Assembly: GCA_947179485.1 (NCBI GenBank) | Contig: OX359247.1 | Location: 36,804,801-36,868,800 of the forward strand | Length of the DNA stretch: 64,000 bases | Source: Allacma fusca | Lineage: Eukaryota > Arthropoda > Collembola > Symphypleona > Sminthuridae | Direction of reading: 5' to 3' | In this document: positions 1-10,898 of the stretch, piece after piece | Position numbering within the stretch: position 1 is the stretch's first letter | How the letters are laid out: every line of letters starts with the position of its first letter | Program-made: the position numbers and the translations under genes | Notes under the pieces: model-generated | What the model saw: only the letters and a program-made list of their open reading frames with translations | Told to the model about the DNA's origin: nothing | The model's database searches: none

Positions 1-98
1 ACAACGCTGTACGCTATATAGTTATTATGCAGCATACTGACTAGAAAGTACACGGATCAGTACGGACAGTATCTATAATAACTGAATCATTTTCAGGG

Positions 99-515
99 TA
101 ATGTTAGTCAAACTCCCAGTTCGTCAGTCCCACTCCCGATCAGTCCCAGAAGCGCTGTGATACACTCACTCCACTCACTCCTATGCTATCTACAGTGTAA
201 GTCCAACTCAGTCTCAGTCCCAATGAAACTCTTTGGTCAAACTCCCACTCAGTCCCCAAGGATACAAAATGGCGCTAATTTTCATCCTTGGGCATTAATA
301 TATGGCGCGAAAATTTAAAAATTGCCTAATATTGTACGCGCATCAGTCCCGCTCAGTCCATGCACTTATATCAGTTCAATCCGTCAGTCCCACTCACAAT
401 CAGTCTCAGTCCCAACCGTTTTCATACATATCAGTCCCACTCTCACTCCAATCCCACTCCACTCCCTATGTTTTCGCTCAGTCCCAAAGAGCTGAGTCCC
501 GTTTGACTAACATTA
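99..515. mobile_element. Non-autonomous inverted-repeat element with 8-bp target duplication (hAT-like size)
   Basis: The element has perfect 15-bp terminal inverted repeats, TAATGTTAGTCAAAC at 99-113 and its complement at 501-515. It is flanked by identical 8-bp direct repeats tttcaggg (91-98 and 516-523). Inside are many CAGTCCCACTC-like subterminal repeats in one orientation, and no credible coding region. An 8-bp duplication suggests hAT, although the end does not start with the usual CAG/TAG. It sits exactly at the 5' splice boundary of a coiled-coil exon, and paralogous copy B (22985-23010) shows the uninterrupted site. Confidence 0.85.
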
Positions 516-521
516 TTTCAG

Positions 522-2020
522 GGCACGAGTTTTTCGATGGACTACAGGCAAACTACAGCAATGCATTTGTGGACGTGATTGCAACGTTTCAAAATATAAC
601 CTCTTCTTTAGCAACGATAGCCACGAAAATGCATATAATGGAGAAGCAAATCGCAGGTACCGACCATCAGTTTGTAATCGTTGAAGTAAATGTGGGTAGT
701 TGCAAATATGCTACATCAGTAAACTACAAAAGTTGCTTTATTATTTTTATGCGCTTAAAATGAAATAAAGATTTATCGACGGACCTTTCTTTTACTTTAT
801 TCTACTGTAGCATCAACAAATAGAATGGAACAAATGGAGAGCAATTTAGAAGGTAATGAATTTACGTAAGCGTAAGAATCCAATATTAATAGTATAGTGA
901 CTCTATGCTAAGCCAGTATTTATAAAAACAGTGCCACATTACGTATTTTATGCGAGCCTATGAAATCAAGATTTATCGAAGGAACTTCACTTTTCTTTAC
1001 TCTATGTACTTTAGCATCAACAAAAAGAATGGAGCATATAGAGAGCCAAATAATAGATATTAAATTATATTTATTTAAAAACCAATTTTGAATCTGCCAA
1101 AGATTATGTAATTGACAGATTTTCTAGGACCTACTGACAGATAATTATTAACTGTTTAGATAATTACTACTCATAGTATAATTTACAAATTAACAATAAA
1201 TTCGAATGGCTCTTTGGTAACTGTATTGGTAATTAAGTGTGGATTCTTTTGGAACAAATACAACAAATGCACATGCAAATAGTGACAACCTGCCTTGTTT
1301 CCATTTTTAGGTATGCAAACATACCTTCAATCCCGTTTACAAGCAATAGATACAAGAATGGAACGTTTGGATTACTTTACAAGTAATTACTAAATTCAAT
1401 AAAAACCTTATAATATTTTAGCGATTGAAAAATAGTTGCAATATTACCGGATTACTATGACTAAATAAGACCAACTGATATTCTCTTTCATGCAGTACAT
1501 TACAACAAAACCTTATCGAGGGCACTACGAAATATTGAAACTTTATCCTCGAAAAGAGACCAAAGTAAGAAACCCGCACTTGATACATATATAAAATGTT
1601 AAGCGTAATTATCTTCCTTGTAATTTTCAACCAGAATGTGCGCGTAAGCATGTATGTATGTATTGGTTAAGTCGCTACCCTAAAGTTGCATAAATCGTCT
1701 ACATTATGTATTATCTAGATCTTGTAAACGTGGAGGTCTACGAAGGCAGTAATTTTTCAGGGGCAATGGTGAAGATAAACAGCGAAGACTCCATATACTG
1801 TTTCAATTTAGTTTCCGTCGAGCAAAATAAAGCTAAATACAATTTTAATGACAAGATTACTTCCATAAAGTTTGAAGGGAACTGCATACGTCTGCACGAA
1901 CATTTGGAATGTCAGGGTAAAAGTCTACAACTATTACGTGGGGTTAGGGTAGACTGTCAGAAAGATCTTGGAAAGTGTGGTTTCAAAAATACTGTGACAT
2001 CCATTTCAGCATGTTATTGA
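522..2020 (+). pseudogene. Copy A: coiled-coil plus beta/gamma-crystallin-like secreted protein, partial and probably decayed
   Basis: Five exons can be placed by comparison with copy B: 522-656, 811-852, 1015-1056, 1311-1382 and 1719-2020, all bounded by phase-1 introns. The first four encode heptad-like helical sequence, and two of them are exactly 42 nt (14 residues, two heptads). The last encodes a single beta/gamma-crystallin-like domain of about 100 residues with conserved Cys and ends in TGA at 2018-2020. The signal-peptide exon is not in the window and may lie upstream. The donor after 1056 reads GA instead of GT, so that exon is dead or skipped. A transposon sits at the acceptor of the first exon. 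A polyadenylation signal AATAAA follows at 2274-2279. I call it a probable pseudogene, but skipping the bad exon would keep the frame because the flanking phases match. Confidence 0.6.
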
Positions 2021-3013
2021 TGCTTTAAATTTAATCAATTAATTAAATTAAGACCATTAATTTTTTAATTTGATAAAAGTAAGAGTCAATAATAATTAAA
2101 TGATTATAACTTGTAAAATATGAATATTAGGTAATATTATCTATTGTAATTCAACAATAATGTTATGTCACAGTGAATAATTCATGTTCTAGGAGTCTTT
2201 CAGTGGACTCCAGACGAAGTATTGATGTAATCCAAACGGGCAAAATGCCCGTAGCTCAATAGAATTTATAAATAATAAAATTTCGGTTTATTTCATGTAA
2301 ATCATTTTCACCAAATCATTCTTTTTTAGTTCTTTATATGCCTGTAGGTGGGCGTAATCTCGTTCCATTTATATTACACATAACGGGACGAGTAATGTCT
2401 CGGTATGTCAATATTATTTTCTGCTATTATTTTCTTAGTTTCATAAAACAAGATAAGTGTTATGGTTTTACTTTATATTTTTGCGGAAATGATACTTCGC
2501 TGAAGGACCAGCACTTCATGTGCAACTTTAAACTTATAACTCGATTTTCTTTCCCGTTTGTTCACAGAACCTTCACTCAATATCTTTCCCTCACCGTCGC
2601 TTAACAGTGAACGCCATTCTAATTCATAATTTTGCATATACTGTAGTACTTTTCCCTTATAATTTTTATTGGAAACAATTGTACAAACTTATAAATAGCA
2701 GAACAATATACGAATATAATTCTATGCCATACAAGCAAGTTTACTTTTGATGTCACCAGGTAGGTTCATGAGATTACTTTTCATTAAGGCCTGGACAAGA
2801 TTACTGGGGGATTTTGATTTGTGCAAGAGACTACATAAGAAGTCCCAACATATTTACCATACATACCAAGAGGTATTTATTGAAATACGGAGTACCTCCT
2901 CTGGGGGCGGTCAAGTTTGAGACTTGTTTGAAATTTGACAGAGCTATGCCTTATTACATTGAAATTATTACTCGAAATGAAGACAGAAATGCTCGGTGAA
3001 GTTGTGGGGTGAC
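1840..3013. repeat. Duplicated segment, copy 1 (crystallin end plus flank)
   Basis: This stretch, continued at 4139-4260 after the inserted hAT element, matches 32934-34260 closely. It covers the end of the crystallin domain, the 3' flank, and several hundred bases with no recognised gene. A shortened version follows copy B at 26290-26900. It is a segmental duplication of the locus and not a transposon, since I see no terminal repeats. Confidence 0.75.
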
Positions 3014-4138
3014 CAGGGTTGGCCAATTGAAAATGCCATGGCATTTTGGGCATTTTGCCTGCCGAAAATGCCCGGGCATTTTGGGCATTTTCAATTCATG
3101 GCATTTTCGGCATCTATGGCATTTTTGGCATAATCCGCGTAGGGCAGGCATTTTGGGCATATTCCATCATTTCTTGGAATACTTCTGCCTGGACTCTTTC
3201 TATTATTTTTTCAGCGAGGTAAATTTCGATACATTTTGTTTAAATCAATGCAAATATCTTTATAAATGCATACCTGAAATTTCATTATTGTAGCGTGTCG
3301 CGTGTCTTGATTCACTGTACTAACATTTGTATTATCATTATTTTAAATCTCATTCCATTTTCTTAATTTTCACTTGAGATTTAATCAGGATACCTTGAAT
3401 CAATGACAATATTCAGCTTCATTGGTCAGACATCGGTGAAAATAAAATGTTGTGTAATTACTTTCATAACAAGCAGTTGGATTATACCATGAAGTGGCGT
3501 GCTCGCATGCAAGTTTAAAAGCCCAAGTGGAGGTATAACGGGAATTATCCAAATTTATTACCAAAACGGGTATTGCTCTGGACATCGATGTGACCAAAGA
3601 AATCGATTTAAGCTCACAAGAATCAGCGTTGGTGAAATAATTCTCAACAAAGCCAGAACCGAGATCATCAGAACACATTAGACGTGATTGTCAGGTGTAT
3701 AAAATATCACTGCATTCCCTGGATTGGAAAAAAATATTTTAGATGACGAAAATTATAGTTTTACTGCTCACGAGTTCGAAGCTGAGTTGATGTTGAGGAT
3801 ATTGTTGAATTAGATTAACAATGCACAGGGGAAGAAACGATGCAGGAATACTAATAGTTTACAAATTGCGAAGCTTTAGATTAATTCATTCTGTAAAATG
3901 TATATTTTTAAATGAAGTTTGACATTTAAAACAATCTGGTCTCTAAAAATTAGCGGTAAATAATGATTTTTTACAAAAAATTCGAAAATGCCCAAAATGC
4001 CTGCCGAAAATGCCCAAAATGCCTGCCGAAAATGCCCAAAATGCCGGGCATTTTGAAAGTAGGGCATTTTCGGCATTTTCAGGGCATTTTCAAGCGGGCA
4101 GGCATAAAACCGAGGGCATTTTCATTTGGCCAACCCTG
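3014..4138. mobile_element. Non-autonomous hAT element with 8-bp target duplication
   Basis: The termini are inverted: CAGGGTTGGCCAA at 3014 and its complement ending at 4138. Identical 8-bp duplications ggggtgac lie at 3006-3013 and 4139-4146. CAG... ends with an 8-bp duplication are diagnostic of the hAT superfamily. Both arms (about 3024-3160 and 3984-4125) are packed with AAAATGCC-type motifs in opposite orientation, which is the arrangement of subterminal transposase-binding repeats in hAT elements. The centre (3160-3960) has only short interrupted reading frames, for example around 3570-3680, which could be decayed transposase but are not recognisable. The paralogous segment near 34120 lacks the insertion and gives the empty site. 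Confidence 0.9.
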
Positions 4139-4259
4139 GGGGTGACACAGTTCAAGGACATAAACCAAAGTCGTATTCTTTACGGATTTTGAATTTAGCA
4201 GTTGTTATCTCAGTACAAAATTTGTTCGTAAACATTTTTCGACACTCTGTGTCTGTTTT

Positions 4260-4918
4260 TAGGGCAGCGCAGCGCCCTTATGCAACTGTGATGGACGTAC
4301 GTCCTGGTGTCCGTACGTCCGACACTTCGAACACGAATACTCACGAACTACCCAACCGATTTGAACCAAAATTTACACAGCAAAGCGTAGTGAGCTAACG
4401 TACCCTGGGATAGATTTTGGTCAAAATCGGTCGATCAGTTTGACCTGAAAAAATTATTTCATCTCAGGTCACTTGCCTTCGACCCCAAATACTCAGAAAC
4501 TGCTTAACCGATTTTAACCAAAAATTACGAAGCAAAGAATCGTACCTTAGCGACCTCTGGGATACATTTTAGTGTAGATCGGTCAAACCGTTTGACCGTA
4601 AAAATTATTTCTAGTTATACTATGCATTTTTATGCCATTTCCTATCAGACTTCAACCAAACTTTATATAGTGACTTTACATACCATAAGCACCTCAGTCG
4701 CTGATTGTGGTCAAAATCGTTCACGCAGTTTGACCGTAAAAAATTATTTCATCAAAGGTCATATATGTATTACTATGCGCTTTTATTCCATTTCTTATCG
4801 GACTTCAACCAAACTTTAAATAGTGACTTTACATACCATAAGCACATCAGTTGCTGAATGTGGTCAAAATCGGTCACGCAGTTTGGCCGTAAAAAATTAT
4901 TTCATAAAAGGTCATATA
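4260..4918 (+). repeat. Interspersed repeat with internal 138-153 bp tandem units, left part
   Basis: The repeat begins near a GC-rich palindromic motif (GGGCAGCGCAGCGCCC at about 4262). It then carries tandem units of roughly 138-153 bp, each with a motif like gaccgtaaaa-ttattt (about 4594, 4732 and 4885) followed by a TTCAACCAAACTTT motif. The repeat is interrupted by the EnSpm element and resumes at 10202-10290. A related fragment lies at 44632-44870. There is no coding content. Confidence 0.6.
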
Positions 4919-5135
4919 CCCAGTCAACAAAATGTTGTTGGGCCAACGTTGGCGATTTGCCGTTGGCCAAACGTTAGTAATGGCCGCAGGGGCAACATAG
5001 GCCCACGGTTGGCAGAATGTTCTTGTTCGACAACAGCCCAACGAAAAAACAACTTATCTCCAACAAACATACTCAGCAAAATTAAATTAGCACGTTTACG
5101 AAAATAACTTCTAAAAGTAGAACAAATAATGAGTT

Positions 5136-7056
5136 TTATTCACGAAGCGGTATACACATAAATATTAAGAGATCCGTACAAACAGGATAAGCATAACATT
5201 TACAAAAAACATTATCAGTGGTAACTCGAACAATTGTATCACATAAATTCCAGACTATAAAAATTCCTAAAAGAGAACTTGAGCAGGGAAAACCATTGCA
5301 ATCACTTTTGCATAAACATTTCTTGCACTTGTACATGTCGGATTTGCTAGAAATAGATACAACTATGTAGATGTCACCTGCAGTTGATAATATAAAATTA
5401 TTTGCCTGACAAGTATCTTCCGGAATAATCGAAAATTTTCGTCGAGGTATGTCACTGCTACAGTGTAAGTTACCGTCCCGAAAAAATTGGTGCTCGCTAA
5501 CTCTATTAACAAGTTGTCTAATAAACTGATTTTTGCCTCGCAAAAGCTTTTTTAAAGTTTGCGTAAAATTTTCGAAAATAAAAGCATTACAATTTTCGAG
5601 CGATCCGTACGTTATGCTGTCTTTAGATAAATGGATTAACGAGTGCATGTTATACACAAGAAATTGCTTAGAATACATCGTAGGAACTAGCTCAACAAAT
5701 TTATGCAGCGAAGTGTCCGCCAAATTTCGCCAGTTATCATTTTCAGCATGTACGGACAATAAAATCTGCATTGCGGTGCTAAATAACATGAAGTGTTCAA
5801 ATAATTCCCGTTGGAGTATATTTTCTAAGCAAAACGCCCCAACGTATAACATAAATGCTCTTAGTTCAGTTGCTTTCCAATGCCCTAACTCTAGCAAAGA
5901 TCTAGGTTTTCTTATAAAACTCCTTAGGTGTAAATTTTGACAATTTGGAAATTTTATCATTCAAAATTCTTAAACCAGCAGCACTGATTTTATAAGGTAT
6001 AGGACCAAATGCCCAAACTTTCAGAAGTTTTTTCATACATCCAAGACAGCACAAATGCATGTAGTCTAAGACTACTTGACTGACCAAGTCTATTCTTAAG
6101 TCAACAAGTGGGCTTGTTCCAACATGATGTACAATATCAACCTTATTTAAAAATGAATGATTATCCCGAAGAGTAGATTCTAATTCCGTAAAAATAACAC
6201 GCCCGTCGTATTTACCCTTTTGAATACATCTTTCGCATCCATGATAAGCATTAAATAAACTCGTTTGTTTAATCAATGCTCTTGCAGGCGCATCAGCTAC
6301 AATTGCGTAAATACGAAAATCATATTTACTGCTTTTAAATGTTAGGCCACTGGATTCGAGACGACTGACAACCATAATAAATTCTTTACAAAATTCATGT
6401 ATCAGGGGCTTTTCACTACCGTAATACAGAGCTATAATAAAAGGAGTCTTATTAACAGATTGGTTTACAGAACCTAATATTGGCCAAAATTCTTGTTTAG
6501 TGCTTTTACTGATAGGTAAGCCATCTATTCCTACTGATATAGTTACACAACATGATTTATTTAAATTCTGAAACACTGAACAATTTGGCAAATTAATTTC
6601 GCAATATCCCTCCTCTAATCTTCTAATTATGGCTTTTTCAATACCAAAATAATAAAACTCACCCGTTCCTAACGATATAATCTCTCGTCTCTGAAAACCT
6701 GTATTTAAAAGCGTTCTGGGGTCTAAAGGAATATCCATATCAAATTGTTCTTCTTTCAAAATTTCTAAAAGATCTTTCATTGATGTATGCGTTTGATTAT
6801 GATTTAACGCCCACTCTGCAAGTTTACTTCTGAAGCAAATGCTTTTGACACAATCTTCTGCATCAGTAGAGTCGGAACAGGAATGGTTACTGCTGCAGGA
6901 AATTATGTGATTAAAATTCGCGTCGGGATCTTCATCTGAATCAGTCAAATCTCGCGGAACCGGACCAATTGTAACGGGTGCACCATTTTGAATTTTAGCT
7001 AACTTTTGTGTTACCGCTATTGACCTATGTCTGCGCTTAGATCTAGTGGACAACAT
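5136..7056 (-). pseudogene. Tnp2-type (EnSpm/CACTA) transposase, frameshifted
   Basis: The product would cut and paste the surrounding element. An upstream frame (7056-5902, 384 codons) contains the Tnp2-type core, including a Cys-rich CERC-like motif (about residues 275-280) and the DYMHLCCLGCMKKLL motif near residue 335. The family's next block, ending in RKPRSLLELGHWKATEL, continues in a second frame (5960-5136, 274 codons). The frame switch falls near 5920, inside the block that reads KEF(I)RKPRS in relatives, so a single-base indel is the simplest explanation. No GT-AG intron fits the overlap. There is no other stop inside either part, so the element may have died recently. Confidence 0.8.
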
Positions 7057-7129
7057 TTCACATGACCTCAGTAGAAACTGAGCTAACCTATCTAAACGTA
7101 CTTCATATTATTACATACTAATTTAAAAT

Positions 7130-9845
7130 TATTGTGAAGTTGCAACTGTTGGATTCCTGTTTCTTCGATTTCGTCCACCATTTCTGTCTTTTCCAAATCG
7201 AAACCAATTTGCACATATTCTTTCAACGATGTCCTCAATAGCTCCGCGTTTTTCAACTATTGCTCCTAAAACAAATAAAAGGTGGTAAATGGAAATAATA
7301 AAAACAGTTCTAATGGGAACGTTAAAGCAGAACATTAATTTACTAACTCGTAACAGCAGAACAAATAGCAAGCTTCTTGAATGATTTTTCCCCTCCTTTC
7401 CCAGTAAAGTTAAATTCCAGAGAGTATTCATGCCCAAATATCCGCGATAAAATTCTTCCAACATTTGAATCTAATGTAGATCCACCAATGCTTTAAATCC
7501 ATGATTCCTACAAGAATATTAGAACGCACTTAAACCAATAAAAGCAAAATTATTACAGCTTGTGTTGTTGCTATCTGTGTCGTATCTCCTTGTAACCTGC
7601 ACAAGGGGCACATTTGTCAGGAAAATTGTAGTGCTTCCATTACCCATTACTGTTCGTTCCCCTACTAAGAAAATATTGTAGATGTTCAACAATGATTCTT
7701 GAAATCCAATTGAAATTCCAAAAGGGTTTTTTAATCAATAAAGTTATTGTTCTTGGTATTATAAATAATTATTTTATAATTTTTTCTCTAATATTTCTTG
7801 GTGACAACGGTAGAAATGAGAGAAAACGCATCTCCAGTTTGACAAAAATGAAAATGTTAAAATGGGATTTATCGTATTTATGAATTTTGTAATAGCAAAT
7901 CAAATGAAAAAGTCAAAGCTGTTGTAGTAGTTCCCTAATAATGGGGATATTTAAATGTAGCAAACATTATGTTTCAGTACAGTTAAATATTCATGTATAT
8001 TTATAACCTGCGAAGCATTTCACCGAGTTTACTGTTAACGAACTAAATTTAGAAACTAGAACTTACTGGGAACTTGCGGAATAAAGTATTTTAGTAGTTA
8101 CTATGTTGTATGTGTAAGGTGGGAGCTAAAGGATTTAAAGCACACGAATATTTACTCAACGCCGTGGGAGAGAACTGCAATGACCCAGCTACCTATATGT
8201 ATGTTACAATGCTTCAATTTAACAGGTAAACATAAATATGATCAGAATTAATACAAACCAGGGATGAAGAATCTCCACCCAACAGAACTTCGGCATCCTT
8301 GAGTGCTTCATCTGATACTATTGGCAAATTAATTTGGCACTTTTTATTTGTGTCAAATACTTTCGTAACCACAGCAGACCTCACAACTTCTACTTCCGCC
8401 TTAATTTCCTCTAAGTCTTTAACGACAATTTCTTGGAATCCTAGAAACAACACTAGCATTTTTACCCAGAAGAAGTAGTTATAATAATAATAATTGTAGA
8501 ATCGGTACGTTCATAATGAAGTGCTAAACATTTAAAAGTGTGTTAAAACTTACGCCGAAACTCTGCGCTAATGGAGAGCAATATTTCTTCACCTGGTAAA
8601 GGATTTGGAATGTACGGCAATTTTGACTGCGATAAAAACACCTCATGTGCTGAAAATACAAAAAAAACTAAAGCATTAAATTTAATTTTGAAATTCTTCA
8701 CGCATATATGATAATTATTAATTAACGAATATACATTAACCAATATATAATTATTTGAACCAGTAATATTAAAAATTACCAAGAGTTGATTCCTCCGCTC
8801 TCATGCGTTTTGCATTTCGTTCCTCGGTACTATTAGAAACAGAGCATTCAACTAGAATTTCGTTTTCAGAGTGATCAACAGTTACAGGAGCTGAAAAATA
8901 ATGACAACTATGTTTAAATGAAGGTAAGTAACAAAATATTTGTTGACACTAGAATATTTATCAGTTGACGAATTTCTATTTAACCCCATGTGTAGCTAAC
9001 CGCTCGTTTAACGTTAGACAGGTCATGTACGCATTATAATAATTATGTATAATAAACGGAATTTTACAATAATCATTCAACCGGAAATACATTTTTCTCA
9101 GTTAGTTTAAAGGGTCATGCATATATATATATATTGGCAGGAAACTGCCCGCTACGAAATATTTTTTACCCTTTCCAGCCGCATAAATTGGAATCAGTGC
9201 CGTTGGTTGGCTAGTGATAAGTGGTTGCGGAATATCTGTGGATGAATCTGAATCAGTTGATTTCTTCGTTTGTGTTTTGGTTAGCCCTGTTCTATTTATC
9301 ACAAATTCCTTAAAGTTGGGATTGGGCTTCTGTTTTCGCTTCTTCCGAACGTAATAATTACCATCAACTGAAGAATCTGAACTGCTCTCCACATTTGATG
9401 TAAACTGCAACTCGTTAGCTTTCTGTGTAGCCTTCAAATAATTGTCTAAATACAAAAATAAAGAATTGGCACATCTATTAAGTTTTTTCAAAGTAACGTC
9501 ATTTAATGTACATCAAACTTGTTGCAGTGAATTCCCTCAACAAAACTACTTGAAATAATGAGTATTGGAAACTGAGGATAAAATACAACGCCTAGCGTTA
9601 AATGTAATGTATGTATTAATTGCATAAATTCGAATATATTTCTTACTTGAACGGTACTTCACTTCTATTTTGTAGGATTTCCAATTTGATAGGGGAGAGG
9701 ATTCCGAATCTCCTCGAAGCTTTGAAAAACTGGGACTGAACACGACCTGGAATTTACATGTCTTCTTTGTCTCATCAATCCATTTTCTAGGCACTGCTTC
9801 AAGGGAATTGTCTTTTAAGAAATGAACCACTGCAAACCTTTTCAT
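7130..9845 (-). CDS. EnSpm second gene, DUF4806-containing protein, multi-exon
   Basis: This is a partner gene usual in animal EnSpm elements; its role is not established. Exons that I can place, in transcript order, are 9845-9647, about 9445-9146, 8891-8782, 8651-8553, 8440-8264, 7470-7370 and 7262-7130. Exon 1 starts at the Met at 9845 and carries the typical opening: VVHFLKDNSLEAVPRKW followed by a Lys/Ser-rich stretch. The middle exons are Ser/Lys-rich and low complexity. The exon near 8400 has the INLPIVSDEAL motif, and the exon near 7400 has FNFTGKGGEKSFKKL, the DUF4806 signature. The last exon encodes a basic tail. The exon ends are read by eye and several are approximate. Confidence 0.65.
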
Positions 9846-10201
9846 GGTTGATGTGAAACAAGAAAGTTCAGCTTGAAACAATCAAGAATGGTTACCGTAA
9901 TTATTTAGTTGCAGACTCAAAGATGTACAGTGATGTGCTGCGAGCACGGCATGGAATAACGTTGGCGACTGATCAAATGCCGCATTTACTCATTCAGCTT
10001 GTGCCCGCATACAGCGTGGCGATTGCATAGGGCAGATTTGCGCATGTGCACTAATTCTACATTAATGCGGTTTTTCATGTTGGCATGAACTGTTGGCCCA
10101 ACAATTTTAAAACACATCATACCCTCAAATCGCCAACAACACATAGCGCCAACAAAACTTACGGTGGGCCAACGGTTACCCAACTATAATTGTTGACTGG
10201 G

Positions 10202-10330
10202 TATGTATTACTATGCATTTTTATGTCATTTCTTATCGGATTTCAACCAAAGCTTACACAGTGACTTTAAATTAAATTGCTACAAGATTTTGAAAATGTT
10301 ACTGATGATGACGAAGTGCAAAATAGTTAC
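10202..10330 (+). repeat. Right remainder of the tandem-unit repeat split by the EnSpm element
   Basis: The sequence continues the unit broken at 4918 (ATGCATTTTTATG, then TTTCAACCAAAGCTT). The next 570 bases, to 10898, hold no recognisable gene or repeat. Confidence 0.6.
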
Positions 10331-10898
10331 AGGTAAGACTATTTCAAAATGGATTTTATTGCTTCTGCATTCCAAACGTAAATGTCACAACTGATGTTCT
10401 TTACAACAAACATTTGAGCAAGCTAAACGGTTACATTTATTTGGTAGAACAAACAATGTTGTGGATAAAATGACTAATGATTATAACAATTTTATGGTTC
10501 TACTTATTTAGAAGAGGTATTTAGGAAACTTAAAGGATTACATTCATTTGGCGGGGTAAAGAATGCTGTGGATAAAATATATTTATTATGATATAAATTT
10601 TATGGTTCTACTTTAGTAATGGTACAGTACTTATCCTCCTGATTGCAACGTACTGCTGGAGGTAAATTAGTAGTAGGTACAATCCTATAGTTTGATGAAA
10701 GGAGTATACCTTTTCGATAAAGATGTATTGTTGCCGTGTTTCTATATTTGTCATCACATAATGTTGAGCTAATTTCACAAGTGGTAATAAAACAGTGTAT
10801 TATTTCTATTCGACAATTGCTTCAAAATAACAGATTTCTCTATTAAATTCTTATCTAGGCTATTAGGTATAAGTCTTATGACCATAACTACCACAGTT

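Larger units (their letters stand above)
4919..10201 (-). mobile_element. EnSpm/CACTA-type DNA transposon, about 5.3 kb
   Basis: The ends are inverted, CCCAGTCAACAA at 4919 and TTGTTGACTGGG ending at 10201. Further subterminal motifs (gggccaacgttggc-like) occur at both ends. Comparison with the neighbouring tandem unit at 4759-4790 shows that removing the element and one TA restores the unit, so the duplication is 2 bp (TA). Two minus-strand genes lie inside, a Tnp2-type transposase and a multi-exon DUF4806 gene, which is the two-gene set of animal EnSpm elements. The transposase is frameshifted, so this copy is probably not autonomous. Confidence 0.85.

Noticed and set aside
110-500. CRISPR-like short repeats (CAGTCCCACTC)
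   Set aside because: The repeats are irregularly spaced, lie within a transposon, and the genome is eukaryotic.
302-763. 153-codon plus-strand frame taken as a gene
   Set aside because: It is a chance fusion of the inverted-repeat element (to 515) with the exon 522-656 and its intron. Splice sites and copy B show the true exon.
5533-5940. Plus-strand frame of 135 codons
   Set aside because: It is the antisense shadow of the Tnp2 transposase.
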